Source: Saprospirales bacterium
GTDB lineage: Bacteria; Bacteroidota; Bacteroidia; Chitinophagales; Saprospiraceae
Reading direction: 5' to 3'
Assembly: GCA_007695145.1 (NCBI GenBank)
Contig: REEI01000062.1
Location: forward strand, 1-64,000
DNA length: 64,000 bases
The position numbers and the translations under genes were made by a program. The notes below the pieces were generated by a model. It did not search any database and was not told where the DNA came from. It saw nothing but the letters and a program-made list of their open reading frames with translations. The first letter of the stretch is position 1, and each line of letters starts with the position of its first letter. This document shows, in pieces, positions 17,708 through 25,314 of the stretch.

Positions 17708-18793
17708 ATGATGGTTCATTTGAAAATTATAAATATCCCATTTGACTTTTCCTTACGGAATGCTTTATGCAGCAAGTTGTCTGGAGGTCTTTTTATCCTT
17801 TTCCTCTCTTTAGCCAGTTTGCAAGCACAAGATAGGGGAAGAGTTTACACACCGGATGACTTTTTGCGGAGCGGCTACTTTAAATACAGTATTGATTTGG
17901 GCGAGTTGAGGAGAGAGGGAAATATTTCTGCAACTTTGATTTCCAAACGCCCAAGAAGACCAGGGAATCAAGCTGTTTTGTATATTCATGGATACCTGGA
18001 TTATTTTTTTCAGCAGGAGATGGGTGAGAAGTTTGTTCAATCCGGTTATACGTTTTATGCTTTAGACCTGAGAAGACATGGCCGGTCATGGCAAGAAGGC
18101 CAAATTCTCTCCTATTCGCGTGATATGCGTGAGTACTTTGAAGAAATTGAGCTGGCTCTTGAAATAATTGCTGATGAGGGCCATGAGCAGATTGTTTTGA
18201 TGGGCCATTCAACCGGAGGGCTTATCTCAGCCTTATTTATGAATGAATCTTCAGCATCTACAAAGATTGACCTGCTCGTATTGAATAGTCCATTTCTAGC
18301 CTTTAATTTTGGGGATAAGAATGGGAAATTAGCACTTGGTTTTGCCCGCATGGCAGGATTTATTGCCCCTCGAAGGGAATTAGGGCCTCCACTTTCTCCT
18401 CTTTACGGAATGAGTATTCACCTCTCTCACCATGGAGAATGGAATTTTGACACTATTGTAAAACCCATTCAAGCTCCAAGAGCAAAAGCTGGTTGGATTC
18501 GTGCGGTTAGCCGGTCACAGCGACAACTTACCCGCAAAAGTGATATTGGGATCCCCACTCTTATTCTTCACTCTGATCGATCAGTATATTCTGATGAGTG
18601 GTCTGAAGAACTCCTCAAAGGTGACGCTGTGCTTAGTGTGGAACACATTAAAGCCCTCGGGCCTGCTCTGGGCAAGCATGTAGATCTTATAGAATTGGAA
18701 GGTGCTTTACATGATGTTTTTCTCTCCCCCGGACCTGTCCGGCATCGAGCTTATGAGCTAACCCTTTCCTGGATAGCTAGGCACTTACAGTAA
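17708..18793 (+). CDS. Secreted alpha/beta hydrolase (lysophospholipase-like)
   Basis: Serine hydrolase of the alpha/beta fold. The 361-aa precursor has a hydrophobic export segment ending ASLQAQ near residue 40. The core contains the oxyanion region YIHGYLDY, a DLRRHGRS strand typical of monoglyceride lipase/lysophospholipase proteins, the nucleophile elbow GHSTGG, an acid-strand candidate ILHSDRS, and a final His in LEGALHDVF. Two Met codons stand at the start (17708 and 17711). Substrate unknown; lipid or peptide esters are possible. It follows the DoxX gene by 10 nt. About 180 nt without a gene separate it from the cryptochrome gene. Confidence 0.85.
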   Translation: MMVHLKIINIPFDFSLRNALCSKLSGGLFILFLSLASLQAQDRGRVYTPDDFLRSGYFKYSIDLGELRREGNISATLISKRPRRPGNQAVLYIHGYLDYFFQQEMGEKFVQSGYTFYALDLRRHGRSWQEGQILSYSRDMREYFEEIELALEIIADEGHEQIVLMGHSTGGLISALFMNESSASTKIDLLVLNSPFLAFNFGDKNGKLALGFARMAGFIAPRRELGPPLSPLYGMSIHLSHHGEWNFDTIVKPIQAPRAKAGWIRAVSRSQRQLTRKSDIGIPTLILHSDRSVYSDEWSEELLKGDAVLSVEHIKALGPALGKHVDLIELEGALHDVFLSPGPVRHRAYELTLSWIARHLQ

Positions 18794-18975
18794 ACTATTT
18801 AAGAGAATAGATAAGATAGTCATTGTTGCAGCATTTAATTTACGGCCTTTTCCCAATGGATTATGGCAATATTCAAAGGTCCAATTAAACCCTTGTTCAT
18901 CTAAGCTTGTTTTAAACTTCAATTTGGATCCCATCCGAACAAATAGGGTGTTATCCAGTCAAAAAGACCATTTTC

Positions 18976-20379
18976 ATGGAAAGGAGTATTGGGGTATTGT
19001 GGTTTAGAAATGATTTGAGAGTTCATGACAATGAAGCTCTTATGGATGCTATATCTCATGTGGATGATGTCTATCCCGTGTATGTTTTTGACGAGCGCAT
19101 GATGGAGGGAAAAACACCTATGGGCTTTGATAAAACAGGCCCTCACAGGATTAAGTTCCTTATTGAGTCTGTTTCAAATCTAAAAGATAATTTGAAGAAG
19201 TTGGGGTCAGACCTCTTTATCTATTATGGCAAGCCGGAAGAGGTCGTTTTTGAAATTGTTCAGAAAACTGGTGCCAACTGGGTTTTTTGCAATCGAGAAC
19301 GAACAAGTGAAGAAGTATTTGTTCAGGATCGGTTGGAAAAAAACCTTTGGACCATTGGACGTGAGTTGAGGTTTTACAGGGGTAAAATGCTTTTCTATAC
19401 TGCTGATCTTCCCTTTCCTGTTACCCAGACTCCTGATACTTTCACTCAGTTTAGAAAAGAAGTTGAACGGTTTGTACCAATCAGGCAGCCCTTGGCAGTC
19501 CCCAAAATAATACCTACATCCAATCTGCTTAAGAGCACCGGTATTTCCAAAAAAATAAAATCTCTTTTCTCAAGGGATACTGCAGGTTTCCCCTTTAAGG
19601 GCGGCGAATCTGAAGCAATCAGGAGGCTTGAGTACTACCTCTGGGATTCTGATTTAGTATCAAATTATAAAGAAACCCGTAATGGTTTACTTGGCCAGGA
19701 CTATTCTTCAAAATTTTCAGCCTGGCTCTCTTTAGGATGCATATCTCCAAAGTTAATTTACAGCGAAGTAAAGAGGTACGAAACTGAGAGAAGTAAAAAC
19801 AAGAGCACCTATTGGCTTATTTTTGAGTTGATTTGGAGAGACTACTTTCGCTTTATTGCTAAAAAACATGGAAACAAAATATTCCAGAAAGGCGGGATTA
19901 CAGACATCCCACCCGATTCTGAAGACAATTTTGAACTGTTTGAGCGATGGTGTAAAGGGGAAACAGGGATCCCATTTATAGATGCGAATATGAAGGAACT
20001 CAACCAAACTGGTTTTATGAGTAATCGTGGCAGACAAAATGTGGCCTCATTTCTTATTCACGATCTCAAAATTAATTGGACATGGGGCGCTGAGTATTTT
20101 GAGAGTTTACTTGTAGACTATGATCCTTGCTCAAATTATGGCAATTGGAATTACCTTGCCGGAGTTGGGACGGATCCCAGGAGTGACAGATATTTTAAGG
20201 TTTTGTCTCAAGCTAAGCGGTATGATCCAAATGGTGAATTTGTACGTAAGTGGATTCCAGAATTGAGAACTGTTTCTGATGCAAAGGTGCATTGGCCGCA
20301 TCTCAATTCATTGAATACGACCTTTGATATACCCGAAATATATAAAAATCCTGTGGTTGAATTAGAGGTCCCTGAATAA
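18976..20379 (+). CDS. DASH-type cryptochrome / photolyase-family flavoprotein
   Basis: Light-dependent flavoprotein of the photolyase/cryptochrome superfamily; DASH members repair cyclobutane dimers, mostly in single-stranded DNA. The 467-aa protein has the N-terminal antenna-binding Rossmann domain (VLWFRNDLRVHDNEAL) and a C-terminal FAD domain (LIWRDYFRF, GRQNVASFL, the W-rich segments WTWGAEYFE and NYGNWNYLAGVGTDPR). The TGFMSNRGRQNVASFL and GVGTDPRSDRYF signatures fit the DASH subgroup better than class I photolyase. It probably forms a single-gene unit: its terminator hairpin overlaps the stop codon. Confidence 0.9.
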   Translation: MERSIGVLWFRNDLRVHDNEALMDAISHVDDVYPVYVFDERMMEGKTPMGFDKTGPHRIKFLIESVSNLKDNLKKLGSDLFIYYGKPEEVVFEIVQKTGANWVFCNRERTSEEVFVQDRLEKNLWTIGRELRFYRGKMLFYTADLPFPVTQTPDTFTQFRKEVERFVPIRQPLAVPKIIPTSNLLKSTGISKKIKSLFSRDTAGFPFKGGESEAIRRLEYYLWDSDLVSNYKETRNGLLGQDYSSKFSAWLSLGCISPKLIYSEVKRYETERSKNKSTYWLIFELIWRDYFRFIAKKHGNKIFQKGGITDIPPDSEDNFELFERWCKGETGIPFIDANMKELNQTGFMSNRGRQNVASFLIHDLKINWTWGAEYFESLLVDYDPCSNYGNWNYLAGVGTDPRSDRYFKVLSQAKRYDPNGEFVRKWIPELRTVSDAKVHWPHLNSLNTTFDIPEIYKNPVVELEVPE

Positions 20380-20390
20380 GCAGGGTTTTT
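20370..20390 (+). terminator. Terminator overlapping the cryptochrome stop codon
   Basis: CCCTG (20370-20374) and CAGGG (20381-20385) form a stem with a 6-nt loop and are followed by TTTTT. The TAA stop codon (20377-20379) lies in the loop, so coding sequence and terminator overlap. Confidence 0.6.
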
Positions 20391-20529
20391 GTATATTCTT
20401 TTCCCAGTGACTATGAATATTGTTATTTAGCCTGGTCGATTGGGAGGTTTCATAAATTTTTTAGCCCCTGTTTCCATTTCCAAGAGAAGAAGATTAGAAT
20501 TAAAAATTATCAATACTTTTCTTACTTTT

Positions 20530-21189
20530 TCAACCAATTTGACTGAGTAGACCATCTTTCATCTCGTACCGCATGTCACATAATTGACCTAGTTCAACGT
20601 TATGGGTTACAATTACAAACGTAATACTCAGTTCTCGCCCCAATTTGACGAATAAATTGTGCATGTCTCTCGATGTAGATGTATCGAGGTTCCCAGTGGG
20701 TTCATCAGCTAAGACCAGTATAGGATCATTTATCAATGCCCTGGCTACAGCGACCCTTTGCTGCTCTCCTCCCGACAATTCCTCAGGCTTGTGATGCATG
20801 CGATCATTGAGACCCAGGTAGTCGAGGAGTTCTGCAGCCTTTCCAAATGCGGCCTTTTTGTCAGTCTTTTTAATAAGCGCAGGAATGGCAGTATTTTCCA
20901 GTGCGGAAAACTCAGAAAGGAGATGATGGAACTGGAATACAAACCCAATATTTTCGTTTCGGAACCGGGCCAGTCCGGTTGTATTAAGCTTAAATGGATT
21001 CTGTCCGTTGATTAAAACTTCTCCTCCATCAGGTTGATCCAGAGTTCCAAGAATGTGCAAAAAAGTCGATTTTCCTGTACCGGATTTTCCAAGTATCCCT
21101 ACGAGCTTCCCTTTTTCCACTTTAAGATTTACCCCTTTGAGAACTTTGAGGCTCCCGTAGGATTTTACTAAATTTTGGACTTCTATCAT
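20530..21189 (-). CDS. lolD: Lipoprotein-releasing/MacB-type ABC transporter ATP-binding protein
   Basis: ATPase that with LolC/E-type membrane proteins releases lipoproteins from the inner membrane for transfer to LolA. The protein shows GKSGTGKST (Walker A), the Q-loop in FVFQFHHLL, signature LSGGEQQRVAVARAL, Walker B LVLADEPTGNLD and H-loop VTHN; the FQFHHLL segment is typical of LolD. I start it at the ATG at 21189 (MIEVQNLVKSYG, 219 aa); an upstream ATG at 21207 would lie before the -7 box. No LolC/E gene is adjacent. lolA is at 45.7 kb in this window. MacB-like roles cannot be excluded. Confidence 0.88.
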   Translation of the reverse strand: MIEVQNLVKSYGSLKVLKGVNLKVEKGKLVGILGKSGTGKSTFLHILGTLDQPDGGEVLINGQNPFKLNTTGLARFRNENIGFVFQFHHLLSEFSALENTAIPALIKKTDKKAAFGKAAELLDYLGLNDRMHHKPEELSGGEQQRVAVARALINDPILVLADEPTGNLDTSTSRDMHNLFVKLGRELSITFVIVTHNVELGQLCDMRYEMKDGLLSQIG

Positions 21190-21194
21190 AGTCA

Positions 21195-21202
21195 CAAAGT
21201 TA
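21195..21202 (-). promoter_or_regulatory. -7 promoter element directly before lolD
   Basis: The minus strand reads TAACTTTG, a match to TAnnTTTG, ending 5 nt before the ATG at 21189. Transcription would begin at the start codon, suggesting a leaderless mRNA and ruling out the longer start at 21207. Confidence 0.5.
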
Positions 21203-21559
21203 ATCATTCATAATTATTTTCCGATCGAAGCCATGATTTTAAACAGTTCAGTTAAGACTGCATTTCTAAAAACTTACGGCATGAAAAAATCATGACCCAA
21301 ATTTGGGGTTACTTAAAATATCTTTAACATAATGCAGTTTAAAATTTGTAGTATTTTGATGCTGCGTTTTTGTCTTCTTAACCGTTCTATCAATGTATTC
21401 AACCATTTTTAAACCAATTGAAATAAAGCTGCAAGGGACACCATTTCTTAAATTTTGGTGGAGTGGGTAACCCATGGAAAGACACCTTATTCGAATGTCA
21501 TAAAAATGTATTGAATAGAAAAGCTATATTTGCGCATTAATTTTGGATAAATTCCCGGT
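21203..21559. other. Divergent intergenic region between lolD and a glycosyltransferase
   Basis: About 355 nt. It holds the glycosyltransferase promoter box (21525-21532) and a short palindrome TGGGTAACCCA near 21465. A 61-codon minus-strand frame (21290-21475) has no recognisable features and is not called. Nothing else stands out. Confidence 0.5.
21525..21532 (+). promoter_or_regulatory. -7 promoter element of the first glycosyltransferase
   Basis: TATATTTG matches TAnnTTTG and lies 27 nt before the ATG at 21560, giving a leader of about 20 nt. No TTG is seen at the usual -33 spacing. Confidence 0.45.
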
Positions 21560-22786
21560 ATGAAGATACTTCAACTGTGTAAAAAATTTCCTCTGCCATT
21601 AAAAGATGGTGAATCAATAGCGGTGACTTACCTTAGCCGAGCACTGAATGATCTCGGATGTGAAGTCACTTTGCTTGCTATGAATACGAGCAAGCACTAT
21701 ATAAACCTTGACGATGTAAAGCACCTATCCGGCCACTATAAATCCATTCATACGGTTGACATTGATAACGCAATTAAGCCTGTTCAGGCACTTAAGAACC
21801 TTTTTAGCTCTGATTCTTATCACGTCAGTCGATTTAGGAGTGATGCATTCAGTCAAAAACTTGAAGAATTGCTGAAATCTGAGAACTATGATATAGTTCA
21901 GCTTGAAACCTTGTATTTGGCTCCTTATATGGAAACTATCAGGAGGCATTCAGATGCTTTGGTTGTTATGCGCTCCCACAATATCGAACATGAGATTTGG
22001 GATAGAATAACGCACAACACCAGATTCCTACCCAAAAAATGGTACATTAAATACCTTTCCAAAAAACTCAAGAACTTTGAACTTGGTGTTTTGAATGATT
22101 ATGATTTCTTAGTTCCAATTTCCCAGAGAGATCTTCAGAAATTTAGGAACCTCGGCTATATGAATGGAGCAAGGACCATACCTATTGGGATTGATTTTAA
22201 AGACTATAACCCTAATATGAATTCCTTCAGAAAGAATCCTAGCGTTAGCTTTATTGGCAGCTTAGATTGGATTCCTAATTATGAGGGAATAAACTGGTTT
22301 TTGAATGAGGTTTGGCCCGATGTACATGAAAAGTTCCCTGAACTTGAATTGCACATAGCTGGTAGAAACACCCCTGATGATCTTTATCGATGGAGTAAGT
22401 CGAAAGTTTTGATACACGGTGAGGTCAGGGATGCCAGAGAGTTTATCAACCAACATCCAATGATGATAGTGCCTTTATTGTCCGGGAGTGGAATGCGCGC
22501 TAAAATTTTAGAAGGAATGGCACTTGGAAAAGTTGTCATTACCACTAGTATGGGATTAGAAGGAATCGAAGCACAGCACAATGAACAAGTATTGGTGGCC
22601 GATAGTCCTGAGGAGTACCTGGAGTGTTTTCAAAAATGCCTAAGTGATACTGAGCTGATGATTAACATTTCAAAGAACGCCCAGAAGTTTGTATCGGAAA
22701 ACTTCAATAATTACGAATTAGCAAAGAACTTGATCTTTTCGTATAAAAAGTACATGAAGGAGCATGGTTTTTCCACCAGTGATTAA
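21560..22786 (+). CDS. Glycosyltransferase, GT4/GT-B family
   Basis: Transfers a sugar from an activated donor, probably onto a surface glycan or lipid-linked acceptor. The 408-aa protein has the two-domain GT-B plan: an N-terminal acceptor domain starting with KILQLCKKFPLPLKDGESIAV, and a C-terminal donor domain with SFIGSLDWIPNYEGINWFL, LHIAGRN and the GSGMRAKILEGMALGKVVITT donor-binding segment, whose Glu in ILEGMA corresponds to the GT4 E-x7-E region. No signal peptide. It is followed by a second, distantly similar glycosyltransferase 45 nt downstream; the pair suggests sequential steps in one glycan. Acceptor and donor are unknown. Confidence 0.88.
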   Translation: MKILQLCKKFPLPLKDGESIAVTYLSRALNDLGCEVTLLAMNTSKHYINLDDVKHLSGHYKSIHTVDIDNAIKPVQALKNLFSSDSYHVSRFRSDAFSQKLEELLKSENYDIVQLETLYLAPYMETIRRHSDALVVMRSHNIEHEIWDRITHNTRFLPKKWYIKYLSKKLKNFELGVLNDYDFLVPISQRDLQKFRNLGYMNGARTIPIGIDFKDYNPNMNSFRKNPSVSFIGSLDWIPNYEGINWFLNEVWPDVHEKFPELELHIAGRNTPDDLYRWSKSKVLIHGEVRDAREFINQHPMMIVPLLSGSGMRAKILEGMALGKVVITTSMGLEGIEAQHNEQVLVADSPEEYLECFQKCLSDTELMINISKNAQKFVSENFNNYELAKNLIFSYKKYMKEHGFSTSD

Positions 22787-22831
22787 TTTATCCCATCTAT
22801 TGTCCTCTTCTACTCCAGGAATACTATCGCT

Positions 22832-24022
22832 TTGAAACTCGCTGTTGTCAGTTCAAGAATTCCTTATCCACTTGAGAAGGGGGATAAACTAAGGTTGTTT
22901 CACCAATTAAAGCAGCTCTCAAGATATTGTGAAATTCATCTATTTGCCTTGTATGCTCGTGATGAGGAGACTCAAATCGTTGGGGATGAACTCAAGCAGT
23001 ATTGCAAATCGACTCGTTTTTACAAAATTCCTCCTACTTCCAGGCTATTGGGCCTGCCATTCGCTCTATTATCGGATTTACCCTTTACAGTTAAGTACTT
23101 TTACTCGGCATTCGTCGCTGCTAAAATGAGATCTGAGATCATCAAATTAAATCCTGAAATAATTTATTGTCAGTTGATACGCACCGCCCCTTATGTAACG
23201 GGTCTTCCATTTCCAAAGGTAATCGATTACATGGACGCTTTCAGCCTTGGTTTTTTTCGAAGAAGCAGGCTCTCTACTCTCTGGCTTCGTCCGGTTTTTA
23301 AGTTTGAATCCAATCTTCTTAAGAATTATGAAAACAAGGTTTACAATGCTTTTGATGCGCATACGATTATATCCAGACAAGATCGAGACAGTTTAAATAT
23401 ATTGTCTAAAGAGAATATACATATTGTGGAGAATGGAGTCGATCACAACTACTTTTTTCCAGCAGTAGGAAGGAAGAAAAAGTACGATTTGGTATTTTGT
23501 GGTAATATGGGATATGATCCTAATATTAAAGCTGCCGTTCTAATAGGAAAGTGGGCATCTCAATTGAAAGCTAAATTCCCGGGCATTAAAATTCTTATAG
23601 CTGGTGCTAGACCTCATCCAATAGTAAAAGGGCTCCATGGAAAAAATGGTATTGTAGTATCCGGCTGGATGGACGATATCAGAGAGGCTTATTGGGATTC
23701 ATCCATTAATATTGCACCAATTTTTAGTGGATCTGGCCTTCAGAATAAAATACTGGAAGCCATGGCATGCGGATTACCTACCATTACTACCTCAGTAGTT
23801 GGCAACTCTTTAAGAGGTGAAACCGGTAAGCATTTCCTTATAGCTGAAACCGAAGAGGAGTTCCTGAAAACAATCGAAGGGTTGATGAAGAATCAACAAA
23901 AGATGGAAAAATTGGCAAGGAATGCGCTCGAGTTGGTTAGAAATGAGTACAATTGGGCTGAATTTTCTGACCAATTGTTTCAAATCATAAACAGAACGCG
24001 GAAAAATTCCATTACATTATAA
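22832..24022 (+). CDS. Glycosyltransferase, GT4/GT-B family (second copy)
   Basis: Second GT-B glycosyltransferase of the pair. The 396-aa protein begins MKLAVVSSRIPYPLEKGDKLRLF and has a C-terminal donor domain with VENGVDHNYF, LVFCGNMGYDPN, ILIAGARPHP and GSGLQNKILEAMACGLPTITT. It resembles the preceding protein in layout and in the N-terminal P-L-x-x-G-x-x-x-R/A pattern, consistent with an old duplication. The start is TTG at 22832; no ATG is in a sensible position. The stop is 16 nt before the ribB start codon, and the ribB promoter box lies in that gap. Confidence 0.85.
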   Translation: MKLAVVSSRIPYPLEKGDKLRLFHQLKQLSRYCEIHLFALYARDEETQIVGDELKQYCKSTRFYKIPPTSRLLGLPFALLSDLPFTVKYFYSAFVAAKMRSEIIKLNPEIIYCQLIRTAPYVTGLPFPKVIDYMDAFSLGFFRRSRLSTLWLRPVFKFESNLLKNYENKVYNAFDAHTIISRQDRDSLNILSKENIHIVENGVDHNYFFPAVGRKKKYDLVFCGNMGYDPNIKAAVLIGKWASQLKAKFPGIKILIAGARPHPIVKGLHGKNGIVVSGWMDDIREAYWDSSINIAPIFSGSGLQNKILEAMACGLPTITTSVVGNSLRGETGKHFLIAETEEEFLKTIEGLMKNQQKMEKLARNALELVRNEYNWAEFSDQLFQIINRTRKNSITL

Positions 24023-24027
24023 ATTTA

Positions 24028-24035
24028 TATATTTG
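24028..24035 (+). promoter_or_regulatory. -7 promoter element directly before ribB
   Basis: TATATTTG (TAnnTTTG) ends 3 nt before the ATG at 24039. If used, ribB has its own leaderless transcript although it directly follows the glycosyltransferase gene. Confidence 0.45.
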
Positions 24036-24038
24036 ACA

Positions 24039-25187
24039 ATGCAACAATCAGTTGAAACTAGAGGAGATAAAAAATTTCAAATCAATACGATTGAGGAGGC
24101 TATTGAAGACATAAAAAATGGCAAAATTGTCATAGTTGTTGATGATGAGGACAGGGAAAATGAGGGCGACTTTGTTTGCGCTGCTGAATGCATTACCCCT
24201 GAAATCATCAACTTTATGGCTTCTCACGGTAGAGGGCTGATTTGTACTCCCATTGAAGAAAAACGTGCCAAGGAATTACAATTGAACATGATGGTTCCTG
24301 AAAATACTGCACTACACGAAACTGCTTTTACGGTATCTATCGACCTGATCGGTCACGGATGTACAACAGGGATTTCAGCTTATGATCGGGCTATGTGTAT
24401 AAAGGCTTTAGTGGATCCAAAGTTTGGCCCTGAAGATTTTGCACGCCCCGGGCATATCTTTCCATTAAAGGCTAAGAGTGGGGGAGTTCTGAGAAGAACA
24501 GGTCACACAGAAGCTGCCATAGATCTTGCAAAGTTGGCTGGGTTTTCTCCTGCCGGAGTATTGGTAGAGATATTAAACCCTGATGGAAGTATGGCAAGAC
24601 TACCGGAATTGGTAGAACTTGCACAAAAATTGAACTTGAAAATAGTTACCATCAAAGATTTGGTCGCCTATCGGCTTCAAAATGAATCTTTGATCAACAA
24701 AGAATATGAGAGTGAATTCCCTACAAAATATGGTGACTTCAAATTGCATGCTTACCGACAAGTCACTACTGATGATATCCACATTGCACTTACCCTTGGA
24801 TCCTGGAAAGAACATGAAGCAGTAATGGTAAGAGTTCATTCATCTTCCCATATAAGGGACATTCTCGGCCCTTTAAGGGATGAATCCATAGTGGAGTTGG
24901 ATCAGGCAGCTGCAATGATTGCCAAACAAGGTGCTGGAGTACTTTTGTTGATGCGTCAGAGAGATGAAGGTGATAATTTTCTTCAGGCGCTTCAGTTCTA
25001 CAACGATATTATCAAGGGAATTCAAAAACCCAAAACTGAGCAGCGTGACTTTGGGGTAGGGGCTCAAATTCTACGTGATCTCAATGTTTCCAAAATGATT
25101 ATTCTTACAAATGCTGCAAAAAGGCGGGTTGGTCTTCTAGGCTACGGTCTTGAAATTGTTGAGAATAGACCTATTCAAAATTCTTGA
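24039..25187 (+). CDS. ribB: 3,4-dihydroxy-2-butanone-4-phosphate synthase with degenerate GTP cyclohydrolase II domain
   Basis: Riboflavin pathway enzyme converting ribulose 5-phosphate to dihydroxybutanone phosphate and formate. The 382-aa protein has the RibBA fusion layout. The RibB half (residues 1-205) is intact: [10 protein letters not shown] (35-44), the ASHGRGLIC and [13 protein letters not shown] segments, RPGHIFPL and the RTGHTEAA motif. In the RibA half (about 207-382) all three zinc cysteines are lost: H267 starts [17 protein letters not shown], where canonical enzymes have HSECLTGD...RCDC, giving Ser270, Asp281 and Ser283. The RQEGRGIGL loop is also changed to [12 protein letters not shown] cyclohydrolase II activity is therefore unlikely. 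I use the ATG at 24039; a TTG 6 nt upstream overlaps the promoter box. Confidence 0.93.
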   Translation: MQQSVETRGDKKFQINTIEEAIEDIKNGKIVIVVDDEDRENEGDFVCAAECITPEIINFMASHGRGLICTPIEEKRAKELQLNMMVPENTALHETAFTVSIDLIGHGCTTGISAYDRAMCIKALVDPKFGPEDFARPGHIFPLKAKSGGVLRRTGHTEAAIDLAKLAGFSPAGVLVEILNPDGSMARLPELVELAQKLNLKIVTIKDLVAYRLQNESLINKEYESEFPTKYGDFKLHAYRQVTTDDIHIALTLGSWKEHEAVMVRVHSSSHIRDILGPLRDESIVELDQAAAMIAKQGAGVLLLMRQRDEGDNFLQALQFYNDIIKGIQKPKTEQRDFGVGAQILRDLNVSKMIILTNAAKRRVGLLGYGLEIVENRPIQNS

Positions 25188-25257
25188 TTGTTGTTTAGAA
25201 AATTGATAGGCCGAGGGGTAGGATTTTTCCAATTTGATCCTTAAATAGGGCTGTAAA

Positions 25258-25300
25258 CTAAAAACCGGAATATTGCATTCTGCAGTATCCCGGTTTTTAG
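25258..25300. terminator. Bidirectional terminator between ribB and the DUF5689 lipoprotein gene
   Basis: CTAAAAACCGG (25258-25268) and CCGGTTTTTAG (25290-25300) are perfectly complementary, with a further partly paired inner stem. The A-run and T-run flanks let it terminate both converging genes. Confidence 0.75.
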
Positions 25301-25314
25301 CTTAGGAAAATAGT

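Noticed and set aside
21290-21475. 61-codon minus-strand frame between lolD and the glycosyltransferase
   Set aside because: No domain, no signal peptide and no promoter; such frames are expected by chance in AT-rich intergenic DNA.
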